Source of the DNA: an uncultured Prevotella sp.
Lineage (GTDB): Bacteria; Bacteroidota; Bacteroidia; Bacteroidales; Bacteroidaceae
Direction: 5' to 3'
Assembly (NCBI GenBank): GCA_946403845.1
Contig: CAMJBL010000002.1
Coordinates: 102,322 to 166,321, forward strand
Length of the DNA: 64,000 nucleotides
The translations under genes and the position numbers were made by a program. The notes under the pieces are model-generated. The model was not told where the DNA came from, did not search any database, and worked only from the letters and a program-made list of their open reading frames with translations. Position 1 is the first letter of the stretch. Each line of letters begins with the position of its first letter. Shown here piece after piece: positions 9,350 to 19,336 of this stretch.

Positions 9350-9467
9350 AATTCTTATTTTTTTTTAATTAATATTCGATGAAAATTGGACATTTATCCG
9401 CAAAAAACCTTGCAAAGCACGTGCCAAAACGCTTTTTTTTGCAGAAAAATGTTTTTTGTCACGTCAT

Positions 9468-9502
9468 TTTGGCACAAGTATCAAATATTTTTTTTATCTT
9501 TG
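9468..9502 (+). promoter_or_regulatory. Promoter TTTG-N23-TATCTTTG
   Basis: -7 box TATCTTTG at 9495-9502, 29 nt before ATG 9531; makes the ORF-track start at 9456 unlikely. Confidence 0.6.
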
Positions 9503-9530
9503 CACTCGAAATTGTACAATTTATAAAACC

Positions 9531-10961
9531 ATGGTAATGAAAAGAGCGATTTTGACAATGGGATTCGCCATGCTGATGATGATGACGGTCTCAGCACAGG
9601 TGAACACCTACATCGTAAAGACCCGTACAGCCCAGCAGAAGGCTGTTGCTGCTCAGCAGGAAGCGAGCAAAGAGGTAGCTAGTCAGGCAGATGAGAATGC
9701 TCCCACAGACTTTATCAGTCAGAATTTCAAGTTCTACAGTCTTTGCGACTGGAAAGAGGGCATGAAATTCATGGTGATGCCTGAGAAGTATGACTTGATT
9801 GTAAGAACCTTCTGCGATGCCGCTACAGGCAAGGAGGTGAGCAGTATGTCACTCCGTCACAAGATTATGGTCTACAGAGGACATACTGTCAGTGCAGACG
9901 GCCATTCCCGTATGCATTTCCTCTGTCAGGATGAGAACAAGATGTATTATTTTGAAATCCCCAATGGTTCGTTCGACGACTATTGCTATGGCAAGCTTGG
10001 TGTTCCCACACTGGCCTACCTGGGTGATGTGGATATTGCCAGAGAGAAGCTGATGGGCAAGAAACTCTACACCAAGGGCAGGATCTATCGTGTGGATACT
10101 GAGTACGATGGCGACGGCTATCGTGAGGTGAAGATGCCAAAGGATCTGTCTGTCACTGTGACACAGATTGGTGTCGGTAGCCGTAGCTTCCCCGTTAAGA
10201 TCATTGTGGAAGACGAGAATGGTAATGAGTTCTATCAGACTTTCGCCCTGTCGAAGACCAATAGCGGTATGCGCGACGATGAGTTTATCATGGATAGTCT
10301 GAAGCATACGTTCCCTGGCTCATTCGAGTTGCAGGATGCCATTATGGCAGTCAACAGAGACTTTACGACCTATATTGGCAAGACCATCCATACGGTGCAG
10401 GCTTCGAAGATGATGACCAAGGGTGACGGTAAGGATCGTACGGTGACGGTGCCTAAGATGACCACCTTCCGTGTGGATCAGGCACAGCGTCGTCCTGGTA
10501 CGCCATTTGTCACTTTGTCACTCACCGAGATGGAGTCGCGTCGTCCTTATTACCGTGATGTCCTCTTCACGCATCCTGACGACTTGGCAGAGCGTGATGT
10601 AAAACTGGAAGACTTCTTCGGTTATATCTTCGGTATGGGTGAGGGCGCAGAGCTCCAGACTACTCAGGAGGCTCGTGCCGCTATCCGTCAGGGACGTGTG
10701 ATCCTTGGTATGACAGCGGATGAGGTGACACTCGCCATGGGTGAGGAGCCCAACGAGAGAGTACAGGCCAGCACTGGCAAGACAGACTGGATCTACTATC
10801 GTTCAAAAGGTAAGTCACTCTTCGTTCACTTCGGAAGAGACGGTCGTGTAGAGTCTTACGAAACAGGTTCTTCCACAACCTCCAAGAAGACTACCGCCAA
10901 GAAGGGTTCTGCCAAGGCTGCTAAGCAGGCACAGAAAAAAGGAACTCCGATTGAGGATTAA
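9531..10961 (+). CDS. Conserved hypothetical secreted protein (true start probably 9531 or 9537, not 9456)
   Basis: Signal peptide MKRAILTMGFAMLMMMTVSAQ; SmpA/BamE-like GMTADEVTLAMGEP segment; Lys/Ala-rich tail. Confidence 0.7.
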   Translation: MVMKRAILTMGFAMLMMMTVSAQVNTYIVKTRTAQQKAVAAQQEASKEVASQADENAPTDFISQNFKFYSLCDWKEGMKFMVMPEKYDLIVRTFCDAATGKEVSSMSLRHKIMVYRGHTVSADGHSRMHFLCQDENKMYYFEIPNGSFDDYCYGKLGVPTLAYLGDVDIAREKLMGKKLYTKGRIYRVDTEYDGDGYREVKMPKDLSVTVTQIGVGSRSFPVKIIVEDENGNEFYQTFALSKTNSGMRDDEFIMDSLKHTFPGSFELQDAIMAVNRDFTTYIGKTIHTVQASKMMTKGDGKDRTVTVPKMTTFRVDQAQRRPGTPFVTLSLTEMESRRPYYRDVLFTHPDDLAERDVKLEDFFGYIFGMGEGAELQTTQEARAAIRQGRVILGMTADEVTLAMGEEPNERVQASTGKTDWIYYRSKGKSLFVHFGRDGRVESYETGSSTTSKKTTAKKGSAKAAKQAQKKGTPIED

Positions 10962-10971
10962 TGGATAAAAG

Positions 10972-11015
10972 AAAAAAAGTAGGGGCCGCTCGATTGAGCG
11001 GCCCCTACTTTTTTT
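10972..11015. terminator. Bidirectional rho-independent terminator overlapping the recA stop codon
   Basis: Perfect 20-bp stem AAAAAAAGTAGGGGCCGCTC / GAGCGGCCCCTACTTTTTTT, 4-nt loop. Confidence 0.9.
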
Positions 11016-12045
11016 AGTCTTTCTTGTCTGTGATAGCCTGCATGATCTTGGCTTCCAGTTCTTCGCAGAGTTCCGGGTTATCTTTCAACAATGCCTTCAC
11101 GACGTCGCGACCCTGACCTAATTTGGACGTTCCATAAGAGAACCAGGAACCGCTCTTCTTGATGATGTTGTACTCAACACCCAGGTCTACAATCTCACCG
11201 ACTTTTGAGATGCCCTCGCCAAAGGTGATTTCAAACTCTGCCTTGCGGAAGGGAGGTGCCACCTTGTTCTTGACGACCTTGACCTTCACCAGGTTTCCGA
11301 TAGGTGTTTCGCCATCCTTCAACGTCTGGGACTTGCGGATATCCAGACGGACGGAAGCATAGAACTTCAGCGCATTACCACCAGTCGTGGTCTCAGGATT
11401 GCCAAACATCACACCAATCTTCTCACGTAGCTGGTTGATGAAGATACAGGTGGTCTTGGTCTTTGAGATAGTGGAGGTCAGCTTACGCAGCGCCTGGCTC
11501 ATCAGACGGGCCTGAAGACCTACAGACGAGTCGCCCATATCACCCTCGATTTCCTTCTTAGGAGTCAGCGCTGCCACAGAGTCGATGACGATGATGTCGA
11601 TGGCGCTGGAACGGATCAGCTGGTCGGCTATCTCCAGAGCCTGCTCGCCATTGTCAGGCTGTGAGATGTAGAGTTCGTCGATATTCACGCCCAGGTTGGC
11701 TGCATAGAAACGGTCGAAGGCATGCTCAGCATCGATGAAGGCAGCGATACCACCAGCCTTCTGGCATTCTGCAATGGCATGGATGGCCAATGTGGTCTTA
11801 CCAGATGACTCAGGACCGAAGATCTCGATGATACGTCCCTTGGGATAGCCGCCTACACCAAGGGCAGCATTCAGTCCGATACTACCAGTGGGGATCACTT
11901 CCACATTTTCGATTTTCTCTTCGCCCATACGCATGATGGAGCCTTTGCCGTAATCTTTTTCGATCTTGGCCATTGCTGCCTGCAGGGCCTTCAGCTTCTG
12001 CTGTTGCGGAGTCAGCTGCTCCGCAGATTCTTCTTTCTTTGCCAT
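11014..12045 (-). CDS. recA: Recombinase RecA
   Basis: 343 aa; [51 protein letters not shown]. Confidence 0.98.
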   Translation of the reverse strand: MAKKEESAEQLTPQQQKLKALQAAMAKIEKDYGKGSIMRMGEEKIENVEVIPTGSIGLNAALGVGGYPKGRIIEIFGPESSGKTTLAIHAIAECQKAGGIAAFIDAEHAFDRFYAANLGVNIDELYISQPDNGEQALEIADQLIRSSAIDIIVIDSVAALTPKKEIEGDMGDSSVGLQARLMSQALRKLTSTISKTKTTCIFINQLREKIGVMFGNPETTTGGNALKFYASVRLDIRKSQTLKDGETPIGNLVKVKVVKNKVAPPFRKAEFEITFGEGISKVGEIVDLGVEYNIIKKSGSWFSYGTSKLGQGRDVVKALLKDNPELCEELEAKIMQAITDKKD

Positions 12046-12071
12046 AGCTTTAGAAATTTAAGAGTTAATAA

Positions 12072-13310
12072 TTATAATTCCAGGTCGCCGTCGAACACTT
12101 CGTGCCAAGGCAGACCTTGTTTGTTCAATTGTTCCATGAAAGGATCGGGATCGAAGTCCTCTACGTTCCAGACACCCGGCTTTTTCCAGATGCCCTTGAC
12201 GAACATCATCGCGCCGATCATGGCAGGTACGCCTGTGGTGTAGCTCACGCCCTGCATACCAGTCTCCTTATAGGCCTCCTGGTGCTTGCAGTTGTTATAC
12301 ACATAATAGGTGCGCTCCTTGCCGTCCTTGATACCACGGATACGACAGCCGATAGAGGTCTCGCCTTCGTAGTTCTCGCCCAGATCCTGTGGGTTAGGCA
12401 GTACAGCCTTTAAGAACTGCAGGGGCACGATCTTCACCTTTGCCGTTTTTCCGCTTCCATCAGCCAGCGGCGCCTCGTACTCGATCTCGTCGATACGGCT
12501 CATGCCGATGTTCTGAATCACATCGAGGTGTTTCAGATACTGCTCGCCAAAGGTCATCCAGAAACGGCCTTGTTTGATGGTGGGATAGTTCTTCACCAGC
12601 GACTCCAACTCCTCATGGTGCAGCAGATAGCTCTCGCGAGGACCGATGTTGGGGTAGGTGAGGGGCTTGTGGATCTCCAGGGGTTCTGTCTCAATCCACT
12701 GTCCGTCTTTATAGTAGAGACCTTTCTGGGTAATCTCGCGGATGTTGATCTCAGGGTTGAAGTTCGTGGCGAAGGCATGGTGATGGTCACCAGCGTTGCA
12801 GTCCACAATGTCGAGATAGTGGATCTCGTCGAAATGGTGCTTGGCCGCATAGGCCGTATAGACACCAGACACACCTGGGTCGAAGCCACAGCCAAGGATG
12901 GCTGTCAGATCTGCCTGTTCGAAACGGTCCTTGTAAGCCCATTGCCATGAGTACTCAAAGTGTGCCTCGTCCTTCGGCTCATAGTTGGCAGTGTCGAGAT
13001 AGTTACAGCCACAGGCCAGACAGGCATCCATAATGGTCAGATCCTGATAGGGCAGGGCGAGATTGATGACGAGCTCAGGCTTGTAGTCGTTGAAGAGTGC
13101 CTTCAGCTGCTCCACATCGTCAGCATCCACCTGGGCCGTCTTGATGTCCATCTTATAGCCAGCCTTATGGATATCCTCCACAATCTTGTCACACTTGGCC
13201 TTACGACGACTGGCAATCATAAAGTCGGTAAACACGTCAGCATTCTGGGCAATCTTGAATGCTGCTACCGTAGCGACGCCTCCGGCGCCAATCATTAATA
13301 CTTTTGCCAT
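12072..13310 (-). CDS. Saccharopine dehydrogenase family protein, carboxynorspermidine synthase-like
   Basis: MAKVLMIGAGGVATVAAFKIAQN; ATG at 13308-13310 preferred over 13352. Confidence 0.85.
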   Translation of the reverse strand: MAKVLMIGAGGVATVAAFKIAQNADVFTDFMIASRRKAKCDKIVEDIHKAGYKMDIKTAQVDADDVEQLKALFNDYKPELVINLALPYQDLTIMDACLACGCNYLDTANYEPKDEAHFEYSWQWAYKDRFEQADLTAILGCGFDPGVSGVYTAYAAKHHFDEIHYLDIVDCNAGDHHHAFATNFNPEINIREITQKGLYYKDGQWIETEPLEIHKPLTYPNIGPRESYLLHHEELESLVKNYPTIKQGRFWMTFGEQYLKHLDVIQNIGMSRIDEIEYEAPLADGSGKTAKVKIVPLQFLKAVLPNPQDLGENYEGETSIGCRIRGIKDGKERTYYVYNNCKHQEAYKETGMQGVSYTTGVPAMIGAMMFVKGIWKKPGVWNVEDFDPDPFMEQLNKQGLPWHEVFDGDLEL

Positions 13311-13326
13311 AATTGTTAGTTTTATG

Positions 13327-13932
13327 TTATTCTGTCTTGATTTCGTCTCCACGGATACCGAGCGCAGCCATCAGCGAGTAGCCGAGCATCTCCTGTCGGA
13401 AGTTCCCGCCTGTCATCGGCTGCATGGAAAATACCGTCACGCGCTTCTCTTCATCATCGACATGACGGAGCGCCTCGCGTACCTTATTATATATAGTAGG
13501 GTCCTCAGCATTCGGAATGACCATCAGCCGCTTGACTTCCTTCTGTTGGCAGATAAGCGTCAGCGCCTCGATCAGCAGTTGCTCACTGTCGGCAATAGCC
13601 TCGATGGTATGGGCATTGAGCATGAACTCGCCCAGTTTTCCCTGGAAGGCCTTGCCCGTCAGATCGTTGGCATAGTTGCCTGGGACGAAGTTCTCCATCT
13701 CGGTCTTCGCTTTCTGATGTATGAACACAACCTGTGTTTGGTGACTGCCCTTACGTAGTCCACCATCGAGGGCAACGCACTCCAGCCATCGGGCCATATC
13801 AGCCTGCGGTATGCGACGGCCAATCATGCGCTCGAAGTTCACAATGAGGTTGAATGCCACTTTGTCAACGTAGTCTGCGTCAACAAGTATCACATTTTCA
13901 CTCCATTTTATATCCTGTTCGTTGTTGTTCAT
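13327..13932 (-). CDS. Conserved Bacteroidota protein of unknown function (DUF6621-like)
   Basis: 201 aa intact ORF; resembles a conserved Bacteroidales family. Confidence 0.6.
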   Translation of the reverse strand: MNNNEQDIKWSENVILVDADYVDKVAFNLIVNFERMIGRRIPQADMARWLECVALDGGLRKGSHQTQVVFIHQKAKTEMENFVPGNYANDLTGKAFQGKLGEFMLNAHTIEAIADSEQLLIEALTLICQQKEVKRLMVIPNAEDPTIYNKVREALRHVDDEEKRVTVFSMQPMTGGNFRQEMLGYSLMAALGIRGDEIKTE

Positions 13933-14056
13933 ATCAGGCTACAAAGTTACATTAATTTGTGGACTTTACCAAATTATAAAGGATTTTTTAGCATTTCATT
14001 TCAGAATTGATATAAATCAATCGGAAAATCATAAATTGTGGGTGAAAAATCAAATA

Positions 14057-14091
14057 TTGGGGGCTGAAACTGAAAAATAGCTATACCTTTG
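14057..14091 (+). promoter_or_regulatory. Promoter-like TTGG-N23-TACCTTTG on + strand between two minus-strand genes
   Basis: TACCTTTG at 14084-14091. Confidence 0.5.
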
Positions 14092-14097
14092 CAAACG

Positions 14098-14168
14098 AAA
14101 CAACTACTGACAGAATATTACCATTAATTGGTACAAAAATCCCCGGTGCTTGGCATCGGGGATTTTTT
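14098..14168 (+). ncRNA. Candidate ~70-nt small RNA (promoter to terminator, no ORF)
   Basis: TACCTTTG box, then TACCATTAATTGGTA hairpin and AAAAATCCCCGGTGC-TTG-GCATCGGGGATTTTTT terminator. Confidence 0.35.
14134..14168. terminator. Rho-independent terminator, possibly bidirectional (also rhaD 3' end)
   Basis: AAAAATCCCCGGTGC / GCATCGGGGATTTTT with one mismatch, flanking A/T runs. Confidence 0.75.
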
Positions 14169-14182
14169 GTTTCTGCAGCTTG

Positions 14183-15004
14183 TTAGCAAGGGCGCTTCTT
14201 GGGGAGATTGAAGGCATCCTGTACTTCCTTCATCTGTTCGAAGGTCATGCCGTCGGGCTCAGAACCCATGCTACGGGCACACATATAGATGTTGGCTGCC
14301 TTACAAAGCACATCTGTCTGGTCGAAGGCATCCATGATATCCGTTCCTACGGCTACTGTACCATGTTTCTCCCACAGAACGACATCGTGCGTCTTGATCT
14401 GTTCGAGGGTTGCCTCTGCCAATTCCACAGAAGAGGGCATGGCATAAGGTACGATGCCAATACCCAGCGGTGCAAAGGCGAGGGTCTCAGGAATCATCGA
14501 CCACAGCACCCGAGTCATCTCGTCACCCTTCAGGAAGCGCTGGATATGGCTCATGGCCACCAGCTCGATGGGGTGGGTATGAAGGGTGGCCTTATAGCAC
14601 GAACCAGTCTCCAGAAGATAATTCTGCAAAGCGAGGTGTGTGGGTAACTCTGAGGTCGGCACCACAGGCTCATCGGCAATCACCACGTATGAGGCACAGT
14701 CGTCGCAGATGCGGATAATACTGCCGTTCTGCATGGGGAACTTGGCAAGATCGCGCATGCGCTTGCCCGTACCTTTACAATAGAAATACTTACCTTTCAG
14801 CTGGGGCAGGACCATGCCAATCTGCTTCACTTCTGAGATGGCCTTCAGGGATTTACATGCCTCGTCCATATATTCGGTAACGTTGACGGTGATGTTACCA
14901 CCGTTACGTTCTGCCCATCCTTTCTGCCAGAGGTAGCCAGTCACCTCGGCAATCTGATCAATGACGGCCTTCAATTCGGCACGTCCGTCTAATATACTTG
15001 CCAT
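14183..15004 (-). CDS. rhaD: Rhamnulose-1-phosphate aldolase
   Basis: MASILDGRAELKAVIDQIAEVTGYLWQKGWAERNGGNITVN; class II aldolase His motif ATLHTHPIELVAM. Confidence 0.9.
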   Translation of the reverse strand: MASILDGRAELKAVIDQIAEVTGYLWQKGWAERNGGNITVNVTEYMDEACKSLKAISEVKQIGMVLPQLKGKYFYCKGTGKRMRDLAKFPMQNGSIIRICDDCASYVVIADEPVVPTSELPTHLALQNYLLETGSCYKATLHTHPIELVAMSHIQRFLKGDEMTRVLWSMIPETLAFAPLGIGIVPYAMPSSVELAEATLEQIKTHDVVLWEKHGTVAVGTDIMDAFDQTDVLCKAANIYMCARSMGSEPDGMTFEQMKEVQDAFNLPKKRPC

Positions 15005-15017
15005 ATTACTTATTCTT

Positions 15018-16352
15018 TTAATAGTTGTCACCATACCGTTCCTTGGTGATATCTTCGAGTGAACGGCCACGGGTCTTCGGTGCTCCTATGAAGCCCACGA
15101 CGAGTGAGATGGTAAGGAGGACAATCATACAGAAGGCTGCAATCATGAAGCCCTCACCGTTATCACCATAGATATAGGTGAAGATCAGTCCCCATACAGC
15201 CGACAGGCCACGGACGATGAAGAACATCAGTCCCTGGGCACCAGCACGGAACTTTGCTGGGAAGAGCTCTGAGCCCCATAGGGCATAGAAGATCTGTGGC
15301 GACGTACCACCCTGAATACCCCAGAGGATGGCGAAGAGCCAGAGACCGATCATACCATTGACGCCAATGGTGACAATCACCAGCCAAGCGGCAATGGCTA
15401 CGAGCAGACCGAAGGTATAGATGGCCTTATGTGAGGTCTTGTCGATGAGCTTCGAAACGATGAATGTGATGCCCACGATGATGGCCCATTGTATGCAGTT
15501 CATCCAGTTGGCCGTCTCGTTGCTTACCCCACCTGCCGTCTCATAGATATGCGGCTGGAAGAAGCCCATCACGGAGGCTACGAGGTTCCAGGTGAGATAG
15601 ATGGTAGCCAGGAAGATCACGGTGCGAACGGCAATCTTATTAGAGAACAGCACTTTGATGTTGTCCATCAGGCCCGTCTTCTCAACAGCATCCTTCTGGG
15701 CGGTAAATTCTGCACTCTCCTGCAGTCTGCGCTGCAGGTTCCAGGCAATGAACGCTACCACAAACAGGGTAAAGAACACGATACGTGACGAATAGGCGTT
15801 GACAGCCTCCTGCGACATATCGGCTCCACCAAACAGGTGCGCCACGGATTCTACCCATCCAAACAGATAGCCACCAGGTGCAAAGAGCATGCCGAAGAGC
15901 AGGATGCACATCGGACCAACACCCCACGACATCTGGGATATGCAGATATTACGACCACGGTTGTTGATTTCACTGCTTTCTGAGATGTAGGTCCATGATG
16001 CGGGAACACCCACACCCACGGAAATGCCCGTCACCAGAAATCCGCATAACAGCATGGGGAAGTTCATGCTGAACATGATGAGCAATACGCCCAGCATATA
16101 AACCAGCAGGTTGTAGGTGAAGATGAACTTACGACCATATTTGTCTGCCAGGAATCCGCCGATGATGGCACCTATAGCAGCACCCAGACAGTTGGCGCTG
16201 ATAAAATTGAGCCAGCCCAGATGGACTTCGGAGAGTCCCAGGTAGTTCTGCCAGAGCGTCAGTCCGCTGGCACCAGCTACGATAGCGCCGGCATCGAGAT
16301 AATTGGTGAGAGACACTGCAATGGTGCTCTTCAAAGAACCGGAATTTGCCAT
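15018..16352 (-). CDS. MFS sugar transporter (rhamnose operon permease)
   Basis: 444 aa; GGFLADKYGRKFIFTYNLL MFS motif; inside rhamnose operon. Confidence 0.85.
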   Translation of the reverse strand: MANSGSLKSTIAVSLTNYLDAGAIVAGASGLTLWQNYLGLSEVHLGWLNFISANCLGAAIGAIIGGFLADKYGRKFIFTYNLLVYMLGVLLIMFSMNFPMLLCGFLVTGISVGVGVPASWTYISESSEINNRGRNICISQMSWGVGPMCILLFGMLFAPGGYLFGWVESVAHLFGGADMSQEAVNAYSSRIVFFTLFVVAFIAWNLQRRLQESAEFTAQKDAVEKTGLMDNIKVLFSNKIAVRTVIFLATIYLTWNLVASVMGFFQPHIYETAGGVSNETANWMNCIQWAIIVGITFIVSKLIDKTSHKAIYTFGLLVAIAAWLVIVTIGVNGMIGLWLFAILWGIQGGTSPQIFYALWGSELFPAKFRAGAQGLMFFIVRGLSAVWGLIFTYIYGDNGEGFMIAAFCMIVLLTISLVVGFIGAPKTRGRSLEDITKERYGDNY

Positions 16353-16364
16353 TTCTCTTAATGC

Positions 16365-17618
16365 TTAGTTCCTTTTTGATGTGACGTCCTTCTCGTATTT
16401 CTGGATGGCTGCGATGTACTCCTCGCCAACAGGCACGTTGTTCTTCAGGTTGAAGTAATCGAAGACAGCGCCAAACGGCAGACTCTTGGCCTCTTCCATC
16501 AGGGCGAGACGTTCGAAATACTGTCCGTTGTCCTCATACTCGCGCAGTTTCTGCTTCGGTTCGAGCAGGGCCTGAAGGATGCACTTCTGCGTGGCACGGG
16601 TTCCGATGATATAGGCACCGATACGGTTGATAGAGGCATCAAAGTAGTCGAGACCGACGTGGGCACGATTCAAAGCGTCACAACGGACCAGTTCCTTGAA
16701 GAGATCCAGGGTCTGGTCGTTCATAATCGTCACATGGTCAGAATCCCAACGCACAGGACGAGACACATGCAGCATCAGTTCCGGCACGTACATCAGCAGG
16801 GTGGAGATGAAGTCAGAGACATTCTCCGTCTGCTCATAATGACCTGTATCGAGGGTGTACATCTGCTTGCGGGTGGCACAGTAGGCGGTAAAGAAGTCGT
16901 GTGAGCCAACGGTATAACTCTCCAGTCCGATACCAAAGAGCTTAGCCTCGAAGCAGTTCTTCACGCCATCGAGCTTCTCTTCCATAATCTCGTCGAGTGA
17001 GGCGGCGAGGATCTCACGGTACTTCTTACGCTGTACGGGCATGTCCTTCGAACCGTCGTGAACCCAGATATTCATGATACAATGATCGTTCTGTGCCTTA
17101 CCCATGGCATCGGCAATACGACGACAACGCTTCGTATGCTCAATCCAGAAGTCGCGGATGCCCTTATCGGGATTCGAAAGGGTCAGGTTACCGCTCTTCG
17201 GATGAGAGAAACTGGTGGAGTTGAAGTCGAGCTTCATGTTGTTCTCCTTGGCCCACTGGATCCAGCTCTCGAAGTGCTTTACCTCTACCTGGTCACGATC
17301 TACAAACTGACCGCCGAAGTCTCCATAGATCTCGTGGAGGTTCAGACGGTGATTACCTGCGAGGAGGGTCTTCACAAACTCAATGTCCTGGCGTACCTCA
17401 TCAATATTACGGGCACGACCAGGATAGTTACCTGTGGCCTGGATACCTCCTGAGAGTGCATCGTTACGCTCAAAACCTACTACGTCGTCTGTCTGCCAGC
17501 AATGCAGTGAGATCTGTTGCTTCTGAAGCTGGTCAAGTACTGCATCAGTATCGACACCGACAGCTGCATAGCGATCTTTCGCTACGGCATAAGCTTTTTC
17601 AATTAGTTCTGTTTTCAT
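16365..17618 (-). CDS. rhaA: L-rhamnose isomerase
   Basis: 417 aa; ISLHCWQTDDVVGFE, NIWVHDGSKDMP. Confidence 0.92.
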   Translation of the reverse strand: MKTELIEKAYAVAKDRYAAVGVDTDAVLDQLQKQQISLHCWQTDDVVGFERNDALSGGIQATGNYPGRARNIDEVRQDIEFVKTLLAGNHRLNLHEIYGDFGGQFVDRDQVEVKHFESWIQWAKENNMKLDFNSTSFSHPKSGNLTLSNPDKGIRDFWIEHTKRCRRIADAMGKAQNDHCIMNIWVHDGSKDMPVQRKKYREILAASLDEIMEEKLDGVKNCFEAKLFGIGLESYTVGSHDFFTAYCATRKQMYTLDTGHYEQTENVSDFISTLLMYVPELMLHVSRPVRWDSDHVTIMNDQTLDLFKELVRCDALNRAHVGLDYFDASINRIGAYIIGTRATQKCILQALLEPKQKLREYEDNGQYFERLALMEEAKSLPFGAVFDYFNLKNNVPVGEEYIAAIQKYEKDVTSKRN

Positions 17619-17641
17619 AATTCGTTTTTTATTTTATTTCC

Positions 17642-17677
17642 GATTATTCTGATTACTCTGATTATTCTGATTACTCA
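17642..17677. repeat. Nonamer tandem array (GATTAYTCT)x4 overlapping rhaB 3' end
   Basis: GATTATTCT GATTACTCT GATTATTCT GATTACTCA. Confidence 0.85.
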
Positions 17678-19149
17678 GAAATTTTCTGAAATCTTTGGAA
17701 GGCCTGATCCCAGATGGCTTCGTCTTCGGGCTCATATTTCACGAGATCCAGCGAGTTGGCAATAATCTGGCGCATCTCCCAGATGTCGTTCACCAAATGG
17801 GCTGCCTTTGCCTGTAGCATAATGTTGCCGATAGCCGTGCCTTCCTGAGGGCCTGCCAAAACAGTAGCGCCTGTGGCATTCGCCGTAAACTGATTCAGAT
17901 ACTTGTTGAGGCTTCCACCGCCGATGATATGGAGCACTTCGAGTTTGAAGGGCGCAAATTCCTGCATCCATTGGAATACCTGCTTATAGCGCAGGGCCAA
18001 CGAGTCGAAGATGCAACGGCAGATTTCCGCAGGCGTTTCCGGTATGGGCTGATTGGTCTTGCGACAATACTGCTGGATGGCCTCGATCATGGAATCGGGG
18101 TTTGCAAACTGCGCATCATCGGGATTGATCAGACTGCGGAAGGCCTCTACCTGCATCGCCGAACCTTGCAGTTCCGGGTGAGAGAGTTTGCGGACTTCCT
18201 CCGGCCACTCTTTGCGACACCGTTCATAGAGCCACATGCCACAGATGTTTTTCAGGAAACGGGTAGTTCCTTCAATACCGCCTTCGTTGGTGAAATTACG
18301 CTCGTAGCTCAGGTTGTTGATGATGGCATCCTTGGTTTCGATACCCATCAGACTCCATGTGCCACTCGACAGATAGGCGAATTTCTCGTCTTTTGCAGGA
18401 ACGGCGGCTACAGCAGAGCCTGTGTCATGCCCAGCAACAGCGATCACAGGTACAGGACCTAATCCGGTCATTTTCTGAACCTCATCTGTTAGCGTGCCAA
18501 TGAGCGTGCCAGGATCAACCATCTTGCCAAACATCGCGCGTGTCAGTCCTAAGGATGACAGCAGGCGTTCATCGAGCTGTTTGGTGCGAGGATCCAGTAA
18601 TTGCGAGGTGGAGGCAATGGTATATTCGCACACCTCTTTACCTGTCAGCATCCAACTCAGGGCATCGGGCACAAACAGAATCTTCTGGGCATGCTTCAAA
18701 GCCGAATTCCCTTCACGCTTCATGGCATAGAGTTGGAAGATGGAATTGAAGTTCATCAGCTGGATGCCCGTAATATCATAGACCTCCTTCCGCGAGATGA
18801 TATGCTGCAGGTAGTCGTCCATCGCCTCGAAGGTAATAGGATCACGATAGGCACGGGGATTTCTGAGAATGGCATTGTCGTCGCCAATCATCACGAAATC
18901 CACACCCCAGGTGTCGATGCCGATGGAGGTGATCTGCAGCCCTCGCTGAGCCACCTCTTTCAGTCCACGGATCATCTCAAAATACAGGGCGTAGATGTCC
19001 CAATAAAAATGACCGCCCTGCTCGATGAGATTATTGGGGAAACGGGTTATTTCCTCCAGATGGAACCGTCCTTCATCAATGCTGCCGATGATGGTTCTTC
19101 CACTGGTGGCACCCAAGTCCACAGCAAAGAAATATTGTTTCTGATCCAT
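17671..19149 (-). CDS. rhaB: Rhamnulokinase
   Basis: MDQKQYFFAVDLGATSGRTIIG; FGGY kinase motifs; start 19149 preferred over 19206. Confidence 0.92.
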   Translation of the reverse strand: MDQKQYFFAVDLGATSGRTIIGSIDEGRFHLEEITRFPNNLIEQGGHFYWDIYALYFEMIRGLKEVAQRGLQITSIGIDTWGVDFVMIGDDNAILRNPRAYRDPITFEAMDDYLQHIISRKEVYDITGIQLMNFNSIFQLYAMKREGNSALKHAQKILFVPDALSWMLTGKEVCEYTIASTSQLLDPRTKQLDERLLSSLGLTRAMFGKMVDPGTLIGTLTDEVQKMTGLGPVPVIAVAGHDTGSAVAAVPAKDEKFAYLSSGTWSLMGIETKDAIINNLSYERNFTNEGGIEGTTRFLKNICGMWLYERCRKEWPEEVRKLSHPELQGSAMQVEAFRSLINPDDAQFANPDSMIEAIQQYCRKTNQPIPETPAEICRCIFDSLALRYKQVFQWMQEFAPFKLEVLHIIGGGSLNKYLNQFTANATGATVLAGPQEGTAIGNIMLQAKAAHLVNDIWEMRQIIANSLDLVKYEPEDEAIWDQAFQRFQKISE

Positions 19150-19191
19150 ATTTGTTTCAGTGATTGTTTTGCAGTTTGTAATTTGTGATTG

Positions 19192-19199
19192 CAAAGGTA
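19192..19199 (-). promoter_or_regulatory. Promoter -7 box TACCTTTG upstream of rhaB
   Basis: CAAAGGTA on + strand. Confidence 0.55.
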
Positions 19200-19286
19200 C
19201 TAACAATCTGAGGGCTCTACCTTTGTTATTTGATTTTTCATCTCGAAATTTTGATAATGGTTCTTGGTGCTATCGAATAATTGTTG

Positions 19287-19294
19287 TACCTTTG
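19287..19294 (+). promoter_or_regulatory. Promoter -7 box TACCTTTG upstream of nhaD
   Basis: Match to TAnnTTTG, 43 nt before ATG. Confidence 0.55.
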
Positions 19295-19336
19295 CAGCAG
19301 AATTCCAAACAATCACTTAAAAAATGAGTTAAAGCC

